DNA of 64,000 nucleotides, from NCBI RefSeq assembly GCF_000306785.1, contig NC_017955.1:3782001-3846000 (forward strand). The letters run 5' to 3'. Positions 52,140-60,863 of this stretch are shown piece by piece. The position numbers and the translations under genes are program-made. The notes beneath the pieces are model-generated. The model did no database searches, was not told the origin of the DNA, and saw nothing but the letters and a program-made list of their open reading frames with translations. Position 1 is the stretch's first letter. Each line of letters begins with the position of its first letter. Source of the DNA: Modestobacter italicus. GTDB taxonomy: Bacteria > Actinomycetota > Actinomycetes > Mycobacteriales > Geodermatophilaceae.

Positions 52140-52588
52140 CGGACGCGCGCAGGCTCCTGCTGGCCCTCGTCGTCGGTGGGCAGGTGGATGTCGTTGACCG
52201 AGATGTTGACCTCGGTGACCTGCAGGCCGGTCATCCCCTCGACCGAGGAGATCACGTTGCGCCGCACCGAGCGGGCCACGTCGGCGATCGGCGCGCCGTA
52301 CTCGGTGACGATGTCCAGGTCGACGGCAGCCTGCTTCTCGCCGACCTCGACCGAGACGCCCTGGCCGATGGACTGCTGGGCACCCGGGATGCGCTCGCGC
52401 AGGGCGCCCAGGGTGCGGGCAGCGCCGCCACCGAGGGCGTACACACCGGACACCTCGCGCGCGGCGAGGCCGGCGATCTTCTGGACGACGTCCTGGGCGA
52501 TCGTGGTGGTGCCCTGGGTGCTCTGCAGCGTCGAGGGGGAGGCCGTGGCGACGGCGCTGGAGGACGAGGTGCCGGAGGACTGGGTCAT
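52136..52588 (-). CDS. Asp23/Gls24 family envelope stress protein
   Basis: A 150-residue protein and the best Asp23/Gls24 match in the cluster. Key segments are TIAQDVVQKIAGLAAREVSG with VYALGG, GVSVEVGEKQAAVDLDIV and TGLQVTEVNISVNDIHLP. A Ser/Thr-rich N-terminus (about 1-28) may be flexible. ATG 52588 is chosen because GAAGG lies 7 bases upstream; the frame is open to 52681. It is the first gene of the minus-strand cluster and is divergent from the ECF sigma gene at 52742. Confidence 0.92.
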   Translation of the reverse strand: MTQSSGTSSSSAVATASPSTLQSTQGTTTIAQDVVQKIAGLAAREVSGVYALGGGAARTLGALRERIPGAQQSIGQGVSVEVGEKQAAVDLDIVTEYGAPIADVARSVRRNVISSVEGMTGLQVTEVNISVNDIHLPTDDEGQQEPARVR

Positions 52589-52741
52589 GGGAGGACCTTC
52601 TTCTGTTCGGGGTTCGGTTACCGTCTCGGGCCGGGGACAGGAGTGCCCTCCCACCCGCGGCTCACTCTTGTTGGACACCACCGGAGACGAGGAGTTACCG
52701 GAAGTGCGTAAGAACTTTCGGTCCCTCAGGGGTCACGTAGC
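52589..52741. promoter_or_regulatory. Divergent promoter region of the Asp23 cluster and sigma gene
   Basis: These 153 bases separate the first Asp23 gene (minus) from the ECF sigma gene (plus), so both promoters must lie here. The heptamer GTTACCG occurs at 52617-52623 and again at 52694-52700, which could mark shared recognition elements. No consensus -35/-10 pair can be called by eye. Confidence 0.45.
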
Positions 52742-53308
52742 GTGACGCCTCCAGCAGGAGGTCCCGACCCGCTGGAGGTCCACCGGGTGGAGCTGGCCAG
52801 ACGTGGTGACGAGGACGCCTTCGCCGCACTCGTCCGCAGCCACCAGGACCAGCTCTACCGGGTCGCGCTGCGCATGACCGGCAGCCCCTCCGATGCCCAG
52901 GACGTGGTCCAGGAGACGTTGCTGCAGGCCTGGGAGCACCTGCCGGCCTTCCGCGGCGAGTCGGGGTTCTCCACGTGGGTGACCCGCATCCTGATCAACC
53001 GGTGCCGCAACCTGCACCGCGCCCGCCGTCCGGTCGGCCCGCTGCCGGAGGGGGACCAGCCCGCTCCGGGCATGCCGCACTCCCCCGCCGCGGACACCCT
53101 CGCCGTCACCGCCCAGAGCCGGGACGCCGTCCGCCGTGCGCTGCTGGCTCTGCCGCTTGACCAGCGCGCGCCGCTGGTGCTCACGACCTTCGCGGGATAC
53201 ACCTTCGCCGAGACAGGGCGCATCCTCGGCATCGGTGAGAGTGCGGCCAAGGTCCGCGCCCACCGGGCTCGGCGGGCCCTGGCCACGACCCTACAGGAGT
53301 GGAGGTGA
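52742..53308 (+). CDS. ECF sigma factor next to the Asp23 cluster
   Basis: A 188-residue ECF sigma factor. Region 2 (about 22-90) contains LVRSHQDQLYRVALRMTGSP, DAQDVVQETLLQAWE and GFSTWVTRILINRCRN. Region 4 (about 130-185) contains LPLDQRAPLVLTTFAGYT, FAETGRILGIGESAAKVRAH. It is followed after 5 bases by a putative anti-sigma factor. Its place opposite the Asp23 operon suggests that it drives that operon under envelope stress, which is inference. GTG 52742 is the earliest plausible start. Confidence 0.94.
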   Translation: MTPPAGGPDPLEVHRVELARRGDEDAFAALVRSHQDQLYRVALRMTGSPSDAQDVVQETLLQAWEHLPAFRGESGFSTWVTRILINRCRNLHRARRPVGPLPEGDQPAPGMPHSPAADTLAVTAQSRDAVRRALLALPLDQRAPLVLTTFAGYTFAETGRILGIGESAAKVRAHRARRALATTLQEWR

Positions 53309-53313
53309 CCGGC

Positions 53314-53934
53314 ATGACCGACCACGACGACCGGCACGGCGATCGCCTCCCCTGCGGGGTGCGGGCCGATGACCTCCTGCAGCAGGTCATCGACGGCACC
53401 CCGCCCCGCGACCCGGTGCACCAGGCCTCCTGCCCGCACTGCCGAGCGACACTCACCCACCTCAGCGAGCTGTGGGCACCGGTGCTCGACCTGGCCCACG
53501 AGGACGTGCGCGCCCCCGCCGGACTGCTGCAGGCCGTGATGTCCGAGATCCGGGAGCTCGCCCGTTCCGGGTGGTCGGCTGTCCTGCGCGACGACGCAGG
53601 GCAGACCCGGATCGCCGCCCGGGTCGTCGGCGCGGTCGCCCGCCTGGCCGCGGAATCCGTACCGCACGTGACCCTCGCCCTCGGCGGTGGCCGCGTCGCC
53701 ACCGGCTCCGGTGAGGAGAGCGATCCGGCGGCGGTCGCTGGCTCCGAGGACGCCACGGACGTCGGCCTGGCCGGCGACCGCGTCGTCATCGACGTCCAGA
53801 TCGCCGTCGACCTAGGCGTGTCGATCCCGCGGGTGGCACAGCAGGTCCGCGACCGGATCGCCGATCACCTGCGGGTGCACACCGGTCTGCGGACCACCGA
53901 GGTCAACGTCACCGTAGTCGACGTCCGGTCCTAG
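53314..53934 (+). CDS. Putative anti-sigma factor fused to an Asp23-like domain
   Basis: A 206-residue soluble protein. The N-terminal third has PVHQASCPHCRATLTHLSEL (H-x3-C-x2-C), the zinc motif of ECF anti-sigma factors. The middle carries a helical linker (DVRAPAGLLQAVMSEIREL). The C-terminal half (about 155-206) has VVIDVQIAVDLGVSIPRVAQ and TTEVNVTVVDV, closely like the C-terminal half of Asp23 proteins. No membrane span is present. ATG 53314 follows GGAGG by 8 bases, 5 bases after the sigma stop. The fusion suggests direct feedback from the Asp23 assembly to the sigma factor. Confidence 0.82.
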   Translation: MTDHDDRHGDRLPCGVRADDLLQQVIDGTPPRDPVHQASCPHCRATLTHLSELWAPVLDLAHEDVRAPAGLLQAVMSEIRELARSGWSAVLRDDAGQTRIAARVVGAVARLAAESVPHVTLALGGGRVATGSGEESDPAAVAGSEDATDVGLAGDRVVIDVQIAVDLGVSIPRVAQQVRDRIADHLRVHTGLRTTEVNVTVVDVRS

Positions 53935-54013
53935 CCCGGGTCCTCGTGGCAACCCATCCACCGAACTGCCCACCGGGACTGCTGCAGCTTCGGTTGACGG
54001 CGGTTGGGACTGC

Positions 54014-54894
54014 TCATGCAGCGATCCCGGCTTGAGCGGTGAAGGCAAGTTCGAACTCGACGGGGGTGGGCTTGCCGAGGGCGCGTTGCCGGCGGCGGCG
54101 GTTGTAGGTGTGCTCGGTCCAGAACACGATCGCCTGGTGCAGTTTGTCGCGGGTGCGCCAGCGCCGGCGGTCCAGGACGTCCTTATACAACAGTGCATGC
54201 CAGGACTCCATCGCGGCGTTGTCGCCTGGGGAGGCGACCCATCCCATCGAGCCCTGCAACCCGGCGGCGGTCAGAACGGCGCGAAATGATCGTGCTCGGA
54301 ATTGCGACCCGCGGTCGCTGTGAACCACCACCACGCCAGCGGGCCGGCGTCGGGCCACGGCGGTGCGCAGGGCTGTGACGGCCAGGTGCGCGGTCATCCG
54401 TTCATCGATGGCATAGCCGACGATGCGGTTGCTCAACAGGTCCTTGATCGCGCAGCAGTAGAGCCTGCCCTCACTGGTGGGGTGCTCGGTGATGTCGGTC
54501 AGCCACACCCGGTCGGGGGGGCCAGCGCGGTGAACCTCCGCCGCCCGTGGTCGTCGTGGACCGCCGGTCCAGGGCTCTTGCCCGCGCCTCGCCGCCTCTT
54601 GCGGACCGTGGTCGACCAAAGTTTCTACTCCGAGCACAGCCGCCAGATGCGCCGCTCACCAGCCAGATGGTCGGCATGCTTGAGCTCGTCGGCGAGGAAC
54701 CGGTAGCCGAACTCCGGGTCATCGCCGTGGGCGTCGCCGAGGGCGTTGGCGAGGTAGGCGTCGGCGAGATCGCGCCGGGTGATCGGGGCGGCAGTCCAGG
54801 CGTAGTAGGCCGGGGGCGAGTGGCCCAGCACCCCGCAGGTCAGCCGCACCGGGATGCCCTCGGCGGCCAGGTCACGGACCAGCGGGTAGCTCAT
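54014..54894 (-). pseudogene. IS3 OrfB transposase, disrupted
   Basis: The frame starts at ATG 54894 (MSYPLVRDLAAEGIPV) and shows DPEFGYRFLADELK, but meets an in-frame TAG at 54625-54627 where relatives have glutamine (CSEQKLW). After that a second lesion, a one-base shift at the seven-G run 54515-54521, moves the rest (VWLTDITEHPT, VVHSDRGSQFRAR, NAAMESWHALLYKD) into another frame that ends at 54014. The DDE residues survive in sequence but not in one protein. Confidence 0.88.
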
Positions 54895-55176
54895 TTGGGG
54901 AGTGAGCTCTGGGCGAAGTAGGCCGCCGCGCGGCGCAGGATCGCGTTCTCCATCTCCAACCTGCGCATCTGGCGGCGCAAACTGGACCGGCTCGGACTGT
55001 TCGGTGCTCGTCTGCCCCTTGATGACGCCGTCATCGACGTCGACCTGGCGAGCCCAGCGGCGCACCGACTCCACCGAGATGTCCGAGTTGTGGGCGACCT
55101 CAGCGTGGGTCACCCCGCCCCGGCGGGCGACCCGGACCATGTCACGCTCGAACTCAGGTGGGAACTTCTTCGGCAC
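54891..55176 (-). pseudogene. IS3 OrfA, frameshifted
   Basis: The frame from GTG 55176 gives the normal OrfA start (KKFPPEFERDMVRVARRGG) and helix-turn-helix (SDISVESVRRWARQ). A frameshift around 54985-55030 then separates it from the coiled-coil end, which lies in the neighbouring frame (LRRQMRRLEMENAILRRAAA to SSLPK, stop at 54891). As a result the N-terminal frame runs on into the orfB frame by accident. Confidence 0.85.
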
Positions 55177-55261
55177 AGCGACATCCTCCCCGCGGGACCT
55201 CGTCCCACAGAAGCGGTGTCAACCCAACCGACAGCAGTCCCGTCCTTGAGCGGCCGGCGGT

Positions 55262-56512
55262 TTCAAGCGGTCGTCGCAACGACTGGCTTTTCGGGGTCGG
55301 ACAGTAGCCGCTGCATTGCTTGGGCGGGGGTGATGAATCCGAGGGTCTGGCGGGGTCTGCCGTTGAGTTCAGCAGCGACGGCCTCGAGGTGTTCAGCGTT
55401 GTGTACTGAGAGGTCGGTGCTCTTGGGGAAGTACTGGCGCAGTAGGCCGTTGGTGTTCTCGTTGCTGCCGCGCTGCCAGGGTGAATGTGGATCGCAGAAG
55501 TAGATCGCCATGTCGGTGGCGAGGGTGATGGCCTGGTGCTGGGCCAGTTCCGTGCCCTGGTCCCAGGTCAGCGAGCGGCGCAGCTGCTCGGGCAGGGTCG
55601 TGATCGCGGCGACCAGCCGGTCGCGGACGGTCTCGGCGCCGTGCCCGTCGGGCAGGTGGATGAGCAGGCAGAAGCGGGTCTGGCGTTCGACCAGGGTGCC
55701 GATCGCCGACCTGCAGCCGGTGCCCATGATCAGGTCGCCTTCCCAGTGCCCGGGCACCGCCCGGTCGGCGGCTTCGGCCGGCCGTTCGCTGATCGAGACC
55801 ATCCCGGAGATCTTCGCCCTGGTCGGGCCGGAGAACCCCTGCGGCCGGCGCCAGGCCCGACCGGTGCGCAGATGCCGGTGCAACTCGGTGCGCAGCTGGC
55901 CGCGGCCCTGCACGAACAGCGCCTGATAGATGGTCTCGTGACTCACCCGCATCGCCGCCTCGTCGCCATGCTCGCCGGCCAGGTGCGCGCTGATCTGGGC
56001 CGGGCTCCACTTCAGGCACAGCTTGTCCTGCACCGCCAGCGCCAGCCGTGCGTCCTCCAGCTTGAACGGCTTGGGCCGCCGCGCCCGCAGCCCGGCGCGT
56101 CTGTGCGCTGCGTACGGGGCGTACTTCGCCCGCTTTGCCCGCCCGGCCGCCGGCGTGGGCCTGTTGCGGCGCAGCTCGCGACTGATCGTCGACGGCGCGC
56201 GACCGAGCTGAGCGGCGATCGAGCGCACCGACGCCCCGGCCAGATCCAGGTCGGCGATCTGCAGCCGCTCCTCCAGCGACAGATACCTCGCCGACACCAC
56301 CCGTGGCGCCGCCGGCGGTCGACCGCCCGAGGCACGCCGCCACCGATATCCCTGCCGCCGATCCACGCCGACAGCCTCACAGGCCTGCGAGAAGGCAGCC
56401 CCCGAAGTCACCAGCTCCCAGAACCGCTGCTGCCGCTCATCCCGAACCCGCCGCCATTCCGAAACCACCACAACACCTCGCGCTCACAGGGGTGTTGCGA
56501 CGACCGCCTGAA
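55262..56512 (-). mobile_element. IS30-family insertion sequence
   Basis: The ends are inverted repeats: TTCAAGCGGTCGTCGCAAC at 55262-55280 and the complement of TTCAGGCGGTCGTCGCAAC at 56494-56512, one mismatch in 19. One transposase gene fills the element and its stop codon lies inside the left repeat. It sits only 20 bases from the end of the decayed IS3, so the two elements are nested side by side. A target duplication is not clear. Confidence 0.9.
55263..56471 (-). CDS. IS30-family transposase
   Basis: A 402-residue transposase. The N-terminal HTH region (about 60-105) shows LSLEERLQIADLDLAGASVR and the HTH_38-type RAPSTISRELRRN. The catalytic core has DDE residues in VPGHWEGDLIMGTG, LTWDQGTELAQH and SNENTNGLLRQYFPK, with the IS30-typical HSPWQRGSNENTNG stretch. 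The length and all catalytic residues are normal, so it is likely functional. ATG 56471 is in the IS just inside the right end. Confidence 0.95.
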   Translation of the reverse strand: MVVSEWRRVRDERQQRFWELVTSGAAFSQACEAVGVDRRQGYRWRRASGGRPPAAPRVVSARYLSLEERLQIADLDLAGASVRSIAAQLGRAPSTISRELRRNRPTPAAGRAKRAKYAPYAAHRRAGLRARRPKPFKLEDARLALAVQDKLCLKWSPAQISAHLAGEHGDEAAMRVSHETIYQALFVQGRGQLRTELHRHLRTGRAWRRPQGFSGPTRAKISGMVSISERPAEAADRAVPGHWEGDLIMGTGCRSAIGTLVERQTRFCLLIHLPDGHGAETVRDRLVAAITTLPEQLRRSLTWDQGTELAQHQAITLATDMAIYFCDPHSPWQRGSNENTNGLLRQYFPKSTDLSVHNAEHLEAVAAELNGRPRQTLGFITPAQAMQRLLSDPEKPVVATTA

Positions 56513-56556
56513 TGCGCCGCCCACTATGGGACACCGGTCCGTGCGCTACCTGGGGC

Positions 56557-57003
56557 TTACTGGTCCGGTAGTACGCCCTCTGGCAGGCGCTCCGGCGGAG
56601 GGTCGAGCTTCAGCTCGCTGGTGAGCCAACGCAGCGCCTCCAGGACGGCGGGCACCGTCAGGTTGCGCCGGTTCTCCTTCGGGACCGCTTCGACCTGGCC
56701 TGCGTCGATGTGGAGCCGCACGAAGTGCTGCTTGCGGCCCCGCGCGACCCGTTGCGGGAGGAAGAAGTCATCCGGCGGAGTCCGGTCCGGCCAGACGATC
56801 GCCAGGCCCAGGTCCAACGCAGGTGCCTTGCTCGTGGTCGACCACCACGCCCGCCACTCGGCGCCGCGGTTGAACAGCGGCTCGATCCTGTGGGCCTCGG
56901 AGTGGATGTGGTGGAAGAGCCCGTTGTGCACGCCAAGGCCGCCCCACAACTCGAAGCGCAGCCAGCGCTGCTCGAACTCCTCCGGCCCGTACTCCTCCTC
57001 CAC
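56557..57003 (-). CDS. Hypothetical protein, possibly frameshifted at its 5' end
   Basis: A 148-residue frame from GTG 57003 with a folded-protein composition (LRFELWGGLGVHNGLFHHIH; ALDLGLAIVWPDRTPPDDFF; VRLHIDAGQVEAVPKENRR). No family is recognised. Upstream in the same frame the codons still read like protein (LWFRIKTPRARYRAHV) but reach a stop near 57070. A second coding-like frame (ELSLALVGEQEWTDPRGR; FVAATGWRLNRRWLIGPPK) covers 57070-57290. The simplest reading is one longer gene of about 230 codons with a single frameshift near 57055. Confidence 0.6.
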   Translation of the reverse strand: MEEEYGPEEFEQRWLRFELWGGLGVHNGLFHHIHSEAHRIEPLFNRGAEWRAWWSTTSKAPALDLGLAIVWPDRTPPDDFFLPQRVARGRKQHFVRLHIDAGQVEAVPKENRRNLTVPAVLEALRWLTSELKLDPPPERLPEGVLPDQ

Positions 57004-57933
57004 GTGGGCACGGTAGCGAGCGCGAGGAGTTTTGATGCGGAACCAGAGGTGTCCCTGAAGCCGCCCTCAGGGACAGCCTCAACGGCGTCCAACGTGGTGC
57101 GCATCCGAGCCTCGCGCGGACGAGTGTCGGCGTCGCGTCGTGCTCCCACCCTCCTTGCGGCGAAGATCTTGGGTGGCCCGATCAGCCATCGACGGTTGAG
57201 CCGCCACCCGGTCGCGGCGACGAACGTCGCCCTGCCGCGTGGGTCTGTCCACTCCTGTTCGCCGACGAGGGCGAGGCTGAGCTCCTTACCCTCGACCCCG
57301 GTACAGGAGCCTTGATTTCGTCACGGCAAGGAGGACCAACCGGCCGCAGTCGCGCTCGCCGGATAACTCCCCCGGTTCCGCTCCGGCATGACCTGCACGT
57401 TCACGGCCATGCACACCGTTCAGCGGGTCTGCTCCCCGAAGATGCCGGGAGAACCTATGCGGGTGCAACCGAGCCGCGCTAAGCGCTCGACCAGCGAGGA
57501 TGCCTGACCGGGCCAGCACACCAGGCGGCGCTAGGGCCTGGGCGAGGGATGCACACCGCACATCCCCCTCGACTCCGCCTTGGAACTGGTCAATCGGAAC
57601 TCGCAAGCTCCTGAGTTTCGTCACGGGATCGCACGGCAGATTTCCGCGGAAGTAGCCGAACTGACGGGCGTCCCCGCGGCGCGGCGGATCAGTCGTGGCT
57701 CGTACCTGCAGTGGCTGCGCACAACCATGCCGAGTAGACCAACAGCGGCCCGGACGGCTGCAAGTGGCCAGGCGTCCGGCGACTGAGTCGCGTTACTGAT
57801 GTTGCGCTCTGTAACCAACTTGTGGCCGGGCTGTGTATTGCTCTCAGTCATCAACCGCTGCCACTGTGTGAGCGCTCATCCGGCCCGGACTTGATCCTCT
57901 CGGCCGCCTGTCGTGTTCGACTGCCTGCGGGGG
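57004..57933. other. Mostly unassigned stretch before the RHS gene
   Basis: The first part (to about 57290) probably holds the frameshifted 5' end of the hypothetical gene at 56557-57003. From 57300 to 57933 no gene is supported; a 68-residue plus frame at 57580-57786 and a minus frame at 57286-57624 have no recognisable features. The promoter of the large secreted protein at 57934 should lie at the right end. Confidence 0.45.
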
Positions 57934-59584
57934 ATGTCTGTGTCGAAGCGTTGGTCCGGTGCTGATCAGGTTCGTTCATGGCGGACGCGAGGCCCGTTGG
58001 GTGTCCTGCTGGCCGGTGTGCTGGTCAGCGGTGTGCTGCAGGCGACGCCGGCGCAGGCGGCCCCGTCGGACACCTCGCTGCCGTCGTCGCCGGTGGAGCG
58101 GGTCTCCGATGACCCGGTCCCGGTGCCGTCAGGTCCGGTGCCGGACACGACGCCGTCGACGGACCCGGTCATCCCGTCGGACGTTGAGGTCACCCGGACA
58201 CCCGAGCAGCAACAGGCGTTCGATGACTACCGAGCAAAGTCAGCCGCCCTGGACGAAGCGGAGGAGACCGGCAAGGCGGTGGAGATCACCGCGTCGACGA
58301 CAGAGACGTCGATCAGCCACGCCCAGCCCGATGGCACGGTCACGGTCGAGACGTCGGCGGGGCCGGTGCGCACCGAGGTGGACGGCGACTGGGTGCCGGT
58401 CGACACCACCCTGGAGTTCACCGCCGACGGGGTGCAGCCCAAGGCGATCACCGGAGACATCACCTTCTCCGACGGTGATGCAGGCGCTCCGATGGCGGCG
58501 CTCGGAGACGGTGAGGAGATCTCGGTCCAGCTGGGCTGGGACGGCGACCTGCCCCGGCCGGTGCTCGAGGAAGACACCGCGACCTACCGCAACGTGCTGC
58601 CGGCCGTCGACCTGGTGCTGACCGCGACCCGGCAAGGGTTCACCCAGCACCTGGTGGTCAACCAGCTGCCCGACGCCGCCACCCTGGCTGCGCTGAGCAC
58701 GCTGGAGTTCCCGCTGAGCAGCGACGGGGCCACGGTCAGCGAAGCCCCCGGAGGGCACCTGGAGGTCCGCGAAGGCACCGACGTGGTCGGGACAGCCAAC
58801 GCACCCTTGATGTGGGACGCGCGGACCGACCCGCACACCGGCGACCCCGCGGTCACCGCACCGGTCGGCCTAGACCTCGCGCCCCCCACAGCCGCCGACA
58901 CCGAGGCGACAGTGGTGCTCACCCCGCCGCAGGCCTTTCTGACCGACCCGGCCACCGTCTACCCGGTCACCATCGACCCGACGCAGACCCTTGGCCTGCT
59001 CGGGGACACATTCGTGCAGAACAACATCGCCAACACCCCGCAGGGCGGCAGCACGGAGCTCCGCGTCGGCTCCCCCAACGGCGGCGGCCAGGTGGACCGC
59101 TCACTGCTGCTGTTCGACGTGGCCCCTGCGATGAACAAGTTCGTGCAGTCAGCGCAGCTGTCACTGTTTGAGAACTACTCCTACTCCTGCACCGCCCGCT
59201 GGGTGGACATCCGGGACGCCGACTGGTTCGACCCGAACACCGTCACCTGGAACAACCAGCCAGGGATCGGCGGCATCGTCGCCAACGCCAACGTCGCCCT
59301 CGGCTACAGCGCCGGCTGCCCCGCGAACTGGGTCAACTTCAACATGACCAACTGGCTGGGCCAGTACGCCGATGAGCGCACCGCCTACTACGGCCCGCAG
59401 ATGTCCCTCGCCGTGATGGCCGGAAGCGAGACCGACAGCCTGGCCTGGAAGAAGTTCAACTCCGGCAACGCCGGCGGCAACGTGCCCACCCTGACGTTCT
59501 CCTACGACGGCAACTGCGACCAGTGGAACGGTCTCGCCGTCTGCGGCGACATCCGGGCCAAGTACTGTCCCGCCCCGGGTTCAG
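57934..59584 (+). pseudogene. 5' part of IS-split secreted RHS/YD-repeat protein (DNRLRE)
   Basis: About 550 codons of a very large secreted protein. A signal peptide (about 20-48, PLGVLLAGVLVSGVLQATPA then QAAP) is followed by an acidic, Ser/Pro-rich linker, a region with TVTVETSAGPVRTEVDGDWV and a DNRLRE-type carbohydrate-binding-like domain (about 370-545: DTFVQNNIANTPQGGSTELR, RSLLLFDVAPAM, TVTWNNQP). Secreted RHS/toxin-like proteins of actinomycetes often start this way. The frame then runs into the IS3 element and stops at 59601. ATG 57934 is chosen over GTG 57913. The frame continues after the IS at 60864. Confidence 0.88.
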
Positions 59585-60528
59585 TGGAGGCTCGGAACTG
59601 ACGCGGCGACGGTAGTCGCCGCGGTGTTGTGCCGGTAGAAGTCGTCTTCGTGCTCGGCCGGCGGGACCAGCCCGATCTCACCGTGCAGCCGTCGGTGGTT
59701 GAACCAGTCGATGTACTCGGCGACGGCGATCTCGAGGTCGTCGATGCCCTTCCAGGGCCCGCGGTTGCGGACCAGCTCGGCCTTGAAGAGGGAGTTGAAC
59801 GCCTCGGCCAGGGCGTTGTCGTAGGAGTCGCCGGTGGAGCCGACGGAGGCGACCGCGCCGGCCTCGGCGAGGCGCTGGGTGTAGCGCACGGCGACGTACT
59901 GGACGCCCTTGTCCGAGTGGTGGACCAGCCCGGTCACGTCGTGGCCGGCGCGCCGGCGGGTCCAGATGCCCATCTCCAGGGCGTCCAGGGCGAGGTCGGT
60001 GCGCAGCGAGCGGGACAGCTGCCAGCCGACCACCCGGCGGGAGAACACGTCGATGACGAAGGCGGCGTAGACCCAGCCGGAGAAGGTCCGGCAGTAGGTG
60101 ATGTCGGCGACCCACAGCTGGTCCGGGCCGGTCGCGGTGAACGCCCGTTCCACCAGGTCCGGGCGGGTGTCCGGGGCCGCGCCGGGCACGGTGGTGCGCG
60201 GGCCTTTCGCCCGCGTGATGCCGCGCAGGCCGGCGGCGCGCATCAGCCGTTCGACGGTGCAGCGGGCCACCGGGTGGCCCTGCCGGCGCACTTCGGCATG
60301 CACCTTGCGGGCGCCATAGACCCCGTAGTTGTCGGCATGCACCTGCTCGATGACCTCGGTGGTTGCTGCGTCGGTGACCGATCGCGCCGACGGCGGGCGG
60401 GTGCGGTGTGCGTAGTAGGTGCTCGGGGCGATCTTCGCGCCGGCCTCGGTGAGGACCGCGCAGATCGGCTCGACCCCGTGTTCGAGCTTGTGCTGATCGA
60501 TGTAGGCGACGATCAGCGGGAGGGGCGG
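59581..60528 (-). CDS. IS3-family transposase, OrfB
   Basis: The catalytic part of an IS3-family transposase, about 315 codons if read from the frameshift region at 60528. The first ATG/GTG within it gives 253 residues from 60342. DDE residues occur in LWVADITYCRTFSGW, GLVHHSDKGVQYVAV and SYDNALAEAFNSLFKAELV, all intact. The N-terminal part (LIVAYIDQHKLEHGVEPICA) lies in the -1 frame against OrfA, fitting programmed frameshifting. The last codon and stop (CAC TGA) use the flanking target bases, so the IS itself carries no stop for this frame. Confidence 0.93.
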   Translation of the reverse strand, partial: PPLPLIVAYIDQHKLEHGVEPICAVLTEAGAKIAPSTYYAHRTRPPSARSVTDAATTEVIEQVHADNYGVYGARKVHAEVRRQGHPVARCTVERLMRAAGLRGITRAKGPRTTVPGAAPDTRPDLVERAFTATGPDQLWVADITYCRTFSGWVYAAFVIDVFSRRVVGWQLSRSLRTDLALDALEMGIWTRRRAGHDVTGLVHHSDKGVQYVAVRYTQRLAEAGAVASVGSTGDSYDNALAEAFNSLFKAELVRNRGPWKGIDDLEIAVAEYIDWFNHRRLHGEIGLVPPAEHEDDFYRHNTAATTVAASVPSLH

Positions 60529-60863
60529 TCGAGCTCCGCCGCGAAGAAAGCCGACGCGCTCTTCAAGATCGCATTCGCTCGACGAAGCTCGCGGACCTCA
60601 CGCTCGAGCTCGGCCAGCCGGGTGGCGTCATCGGTCGTGGTGCCCGGTCGGTGGCCCTCGTCGATCTCGGCCTGGATCACCCAGTTGCGCAGCGTCTCGG
60701 CGTTGATGCCCAACTGCGCGCCGATCCGCTTCAACGCCCCGGTCCGGGTCGCCGGGTCACGCCGCGCCTCGACCGCCAGCCGGGTCGCCCGCTCACGCAG
60801 CTCGTCGGGGTACTTCCTCGGTGCCGCCATGACTCTCATCCTCACGTGGATTGAGAGCCTCCA
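59585..60863 (-). mobile_element. IS3-family insertion sequence, 1279 bp, intact-looking
   Basis: The ends are TGGAGGCTC at 59585 and its complement GAGCCTCCA ending at 60863, the TG...CA termini typical of the family, with partial identity continuing inward. A 4-bp target duplication TCAG flanks it. It differs clearly in sequence from the IS3 elements at 18929 and 53975. It splits the RHS-like gene exactly between the arms of a 13-bp palindrome. Confidence 0.95.
60513..60830 (-). CDS. IS3-family transposase, OrfA
   Basis: A 105-residue DNA-binding subunit. Helix-turn-helix (about 5-55): YPDELRERATRLAVEARRDP, then IGAQLGINAETLRNWVIQAE. A leucine-rich coiled coil follows (about 72-95, LAELEREVRELRRANAIL). 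ATG 60830 starts right before the conserved AAPRKYP; the frame is open a few codons further. Its stop at 60513 lies within the orfB frame, so fusion by -1 frameshift is expected. Confidence 0.92.
   Translation of the reverse strand: MAAPRKYPDELRERATRLAVEARRDPATRTGALKRIGAQLGINAETLRNWVIQAEIDEGHRPGTTTDDATRLAELEREVRELRRANAILKSASAFFAAELDRPSR

Larger units (their letters stand above)
53975..55241 (-). mobile_element. Decayed IS3-family element, 1267 bp
   Basis: Terminal inverted repeats read GGGACTGCTGCAGCTTCGGT on the left and GGGACTGCTGTCGGTTGGGT inward from the right, both continuing TGAC. No clean target duplication is seen (ACC before, GTC after). Both reading frames are damaged (see the two entries inside it), so the element is dead on its own, though its ends could still be moved in trans. 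It belongs to the same broad group as the IS3 at 18929, sharing GGGACTGC and GTTGAC. Confidence 0.9.
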
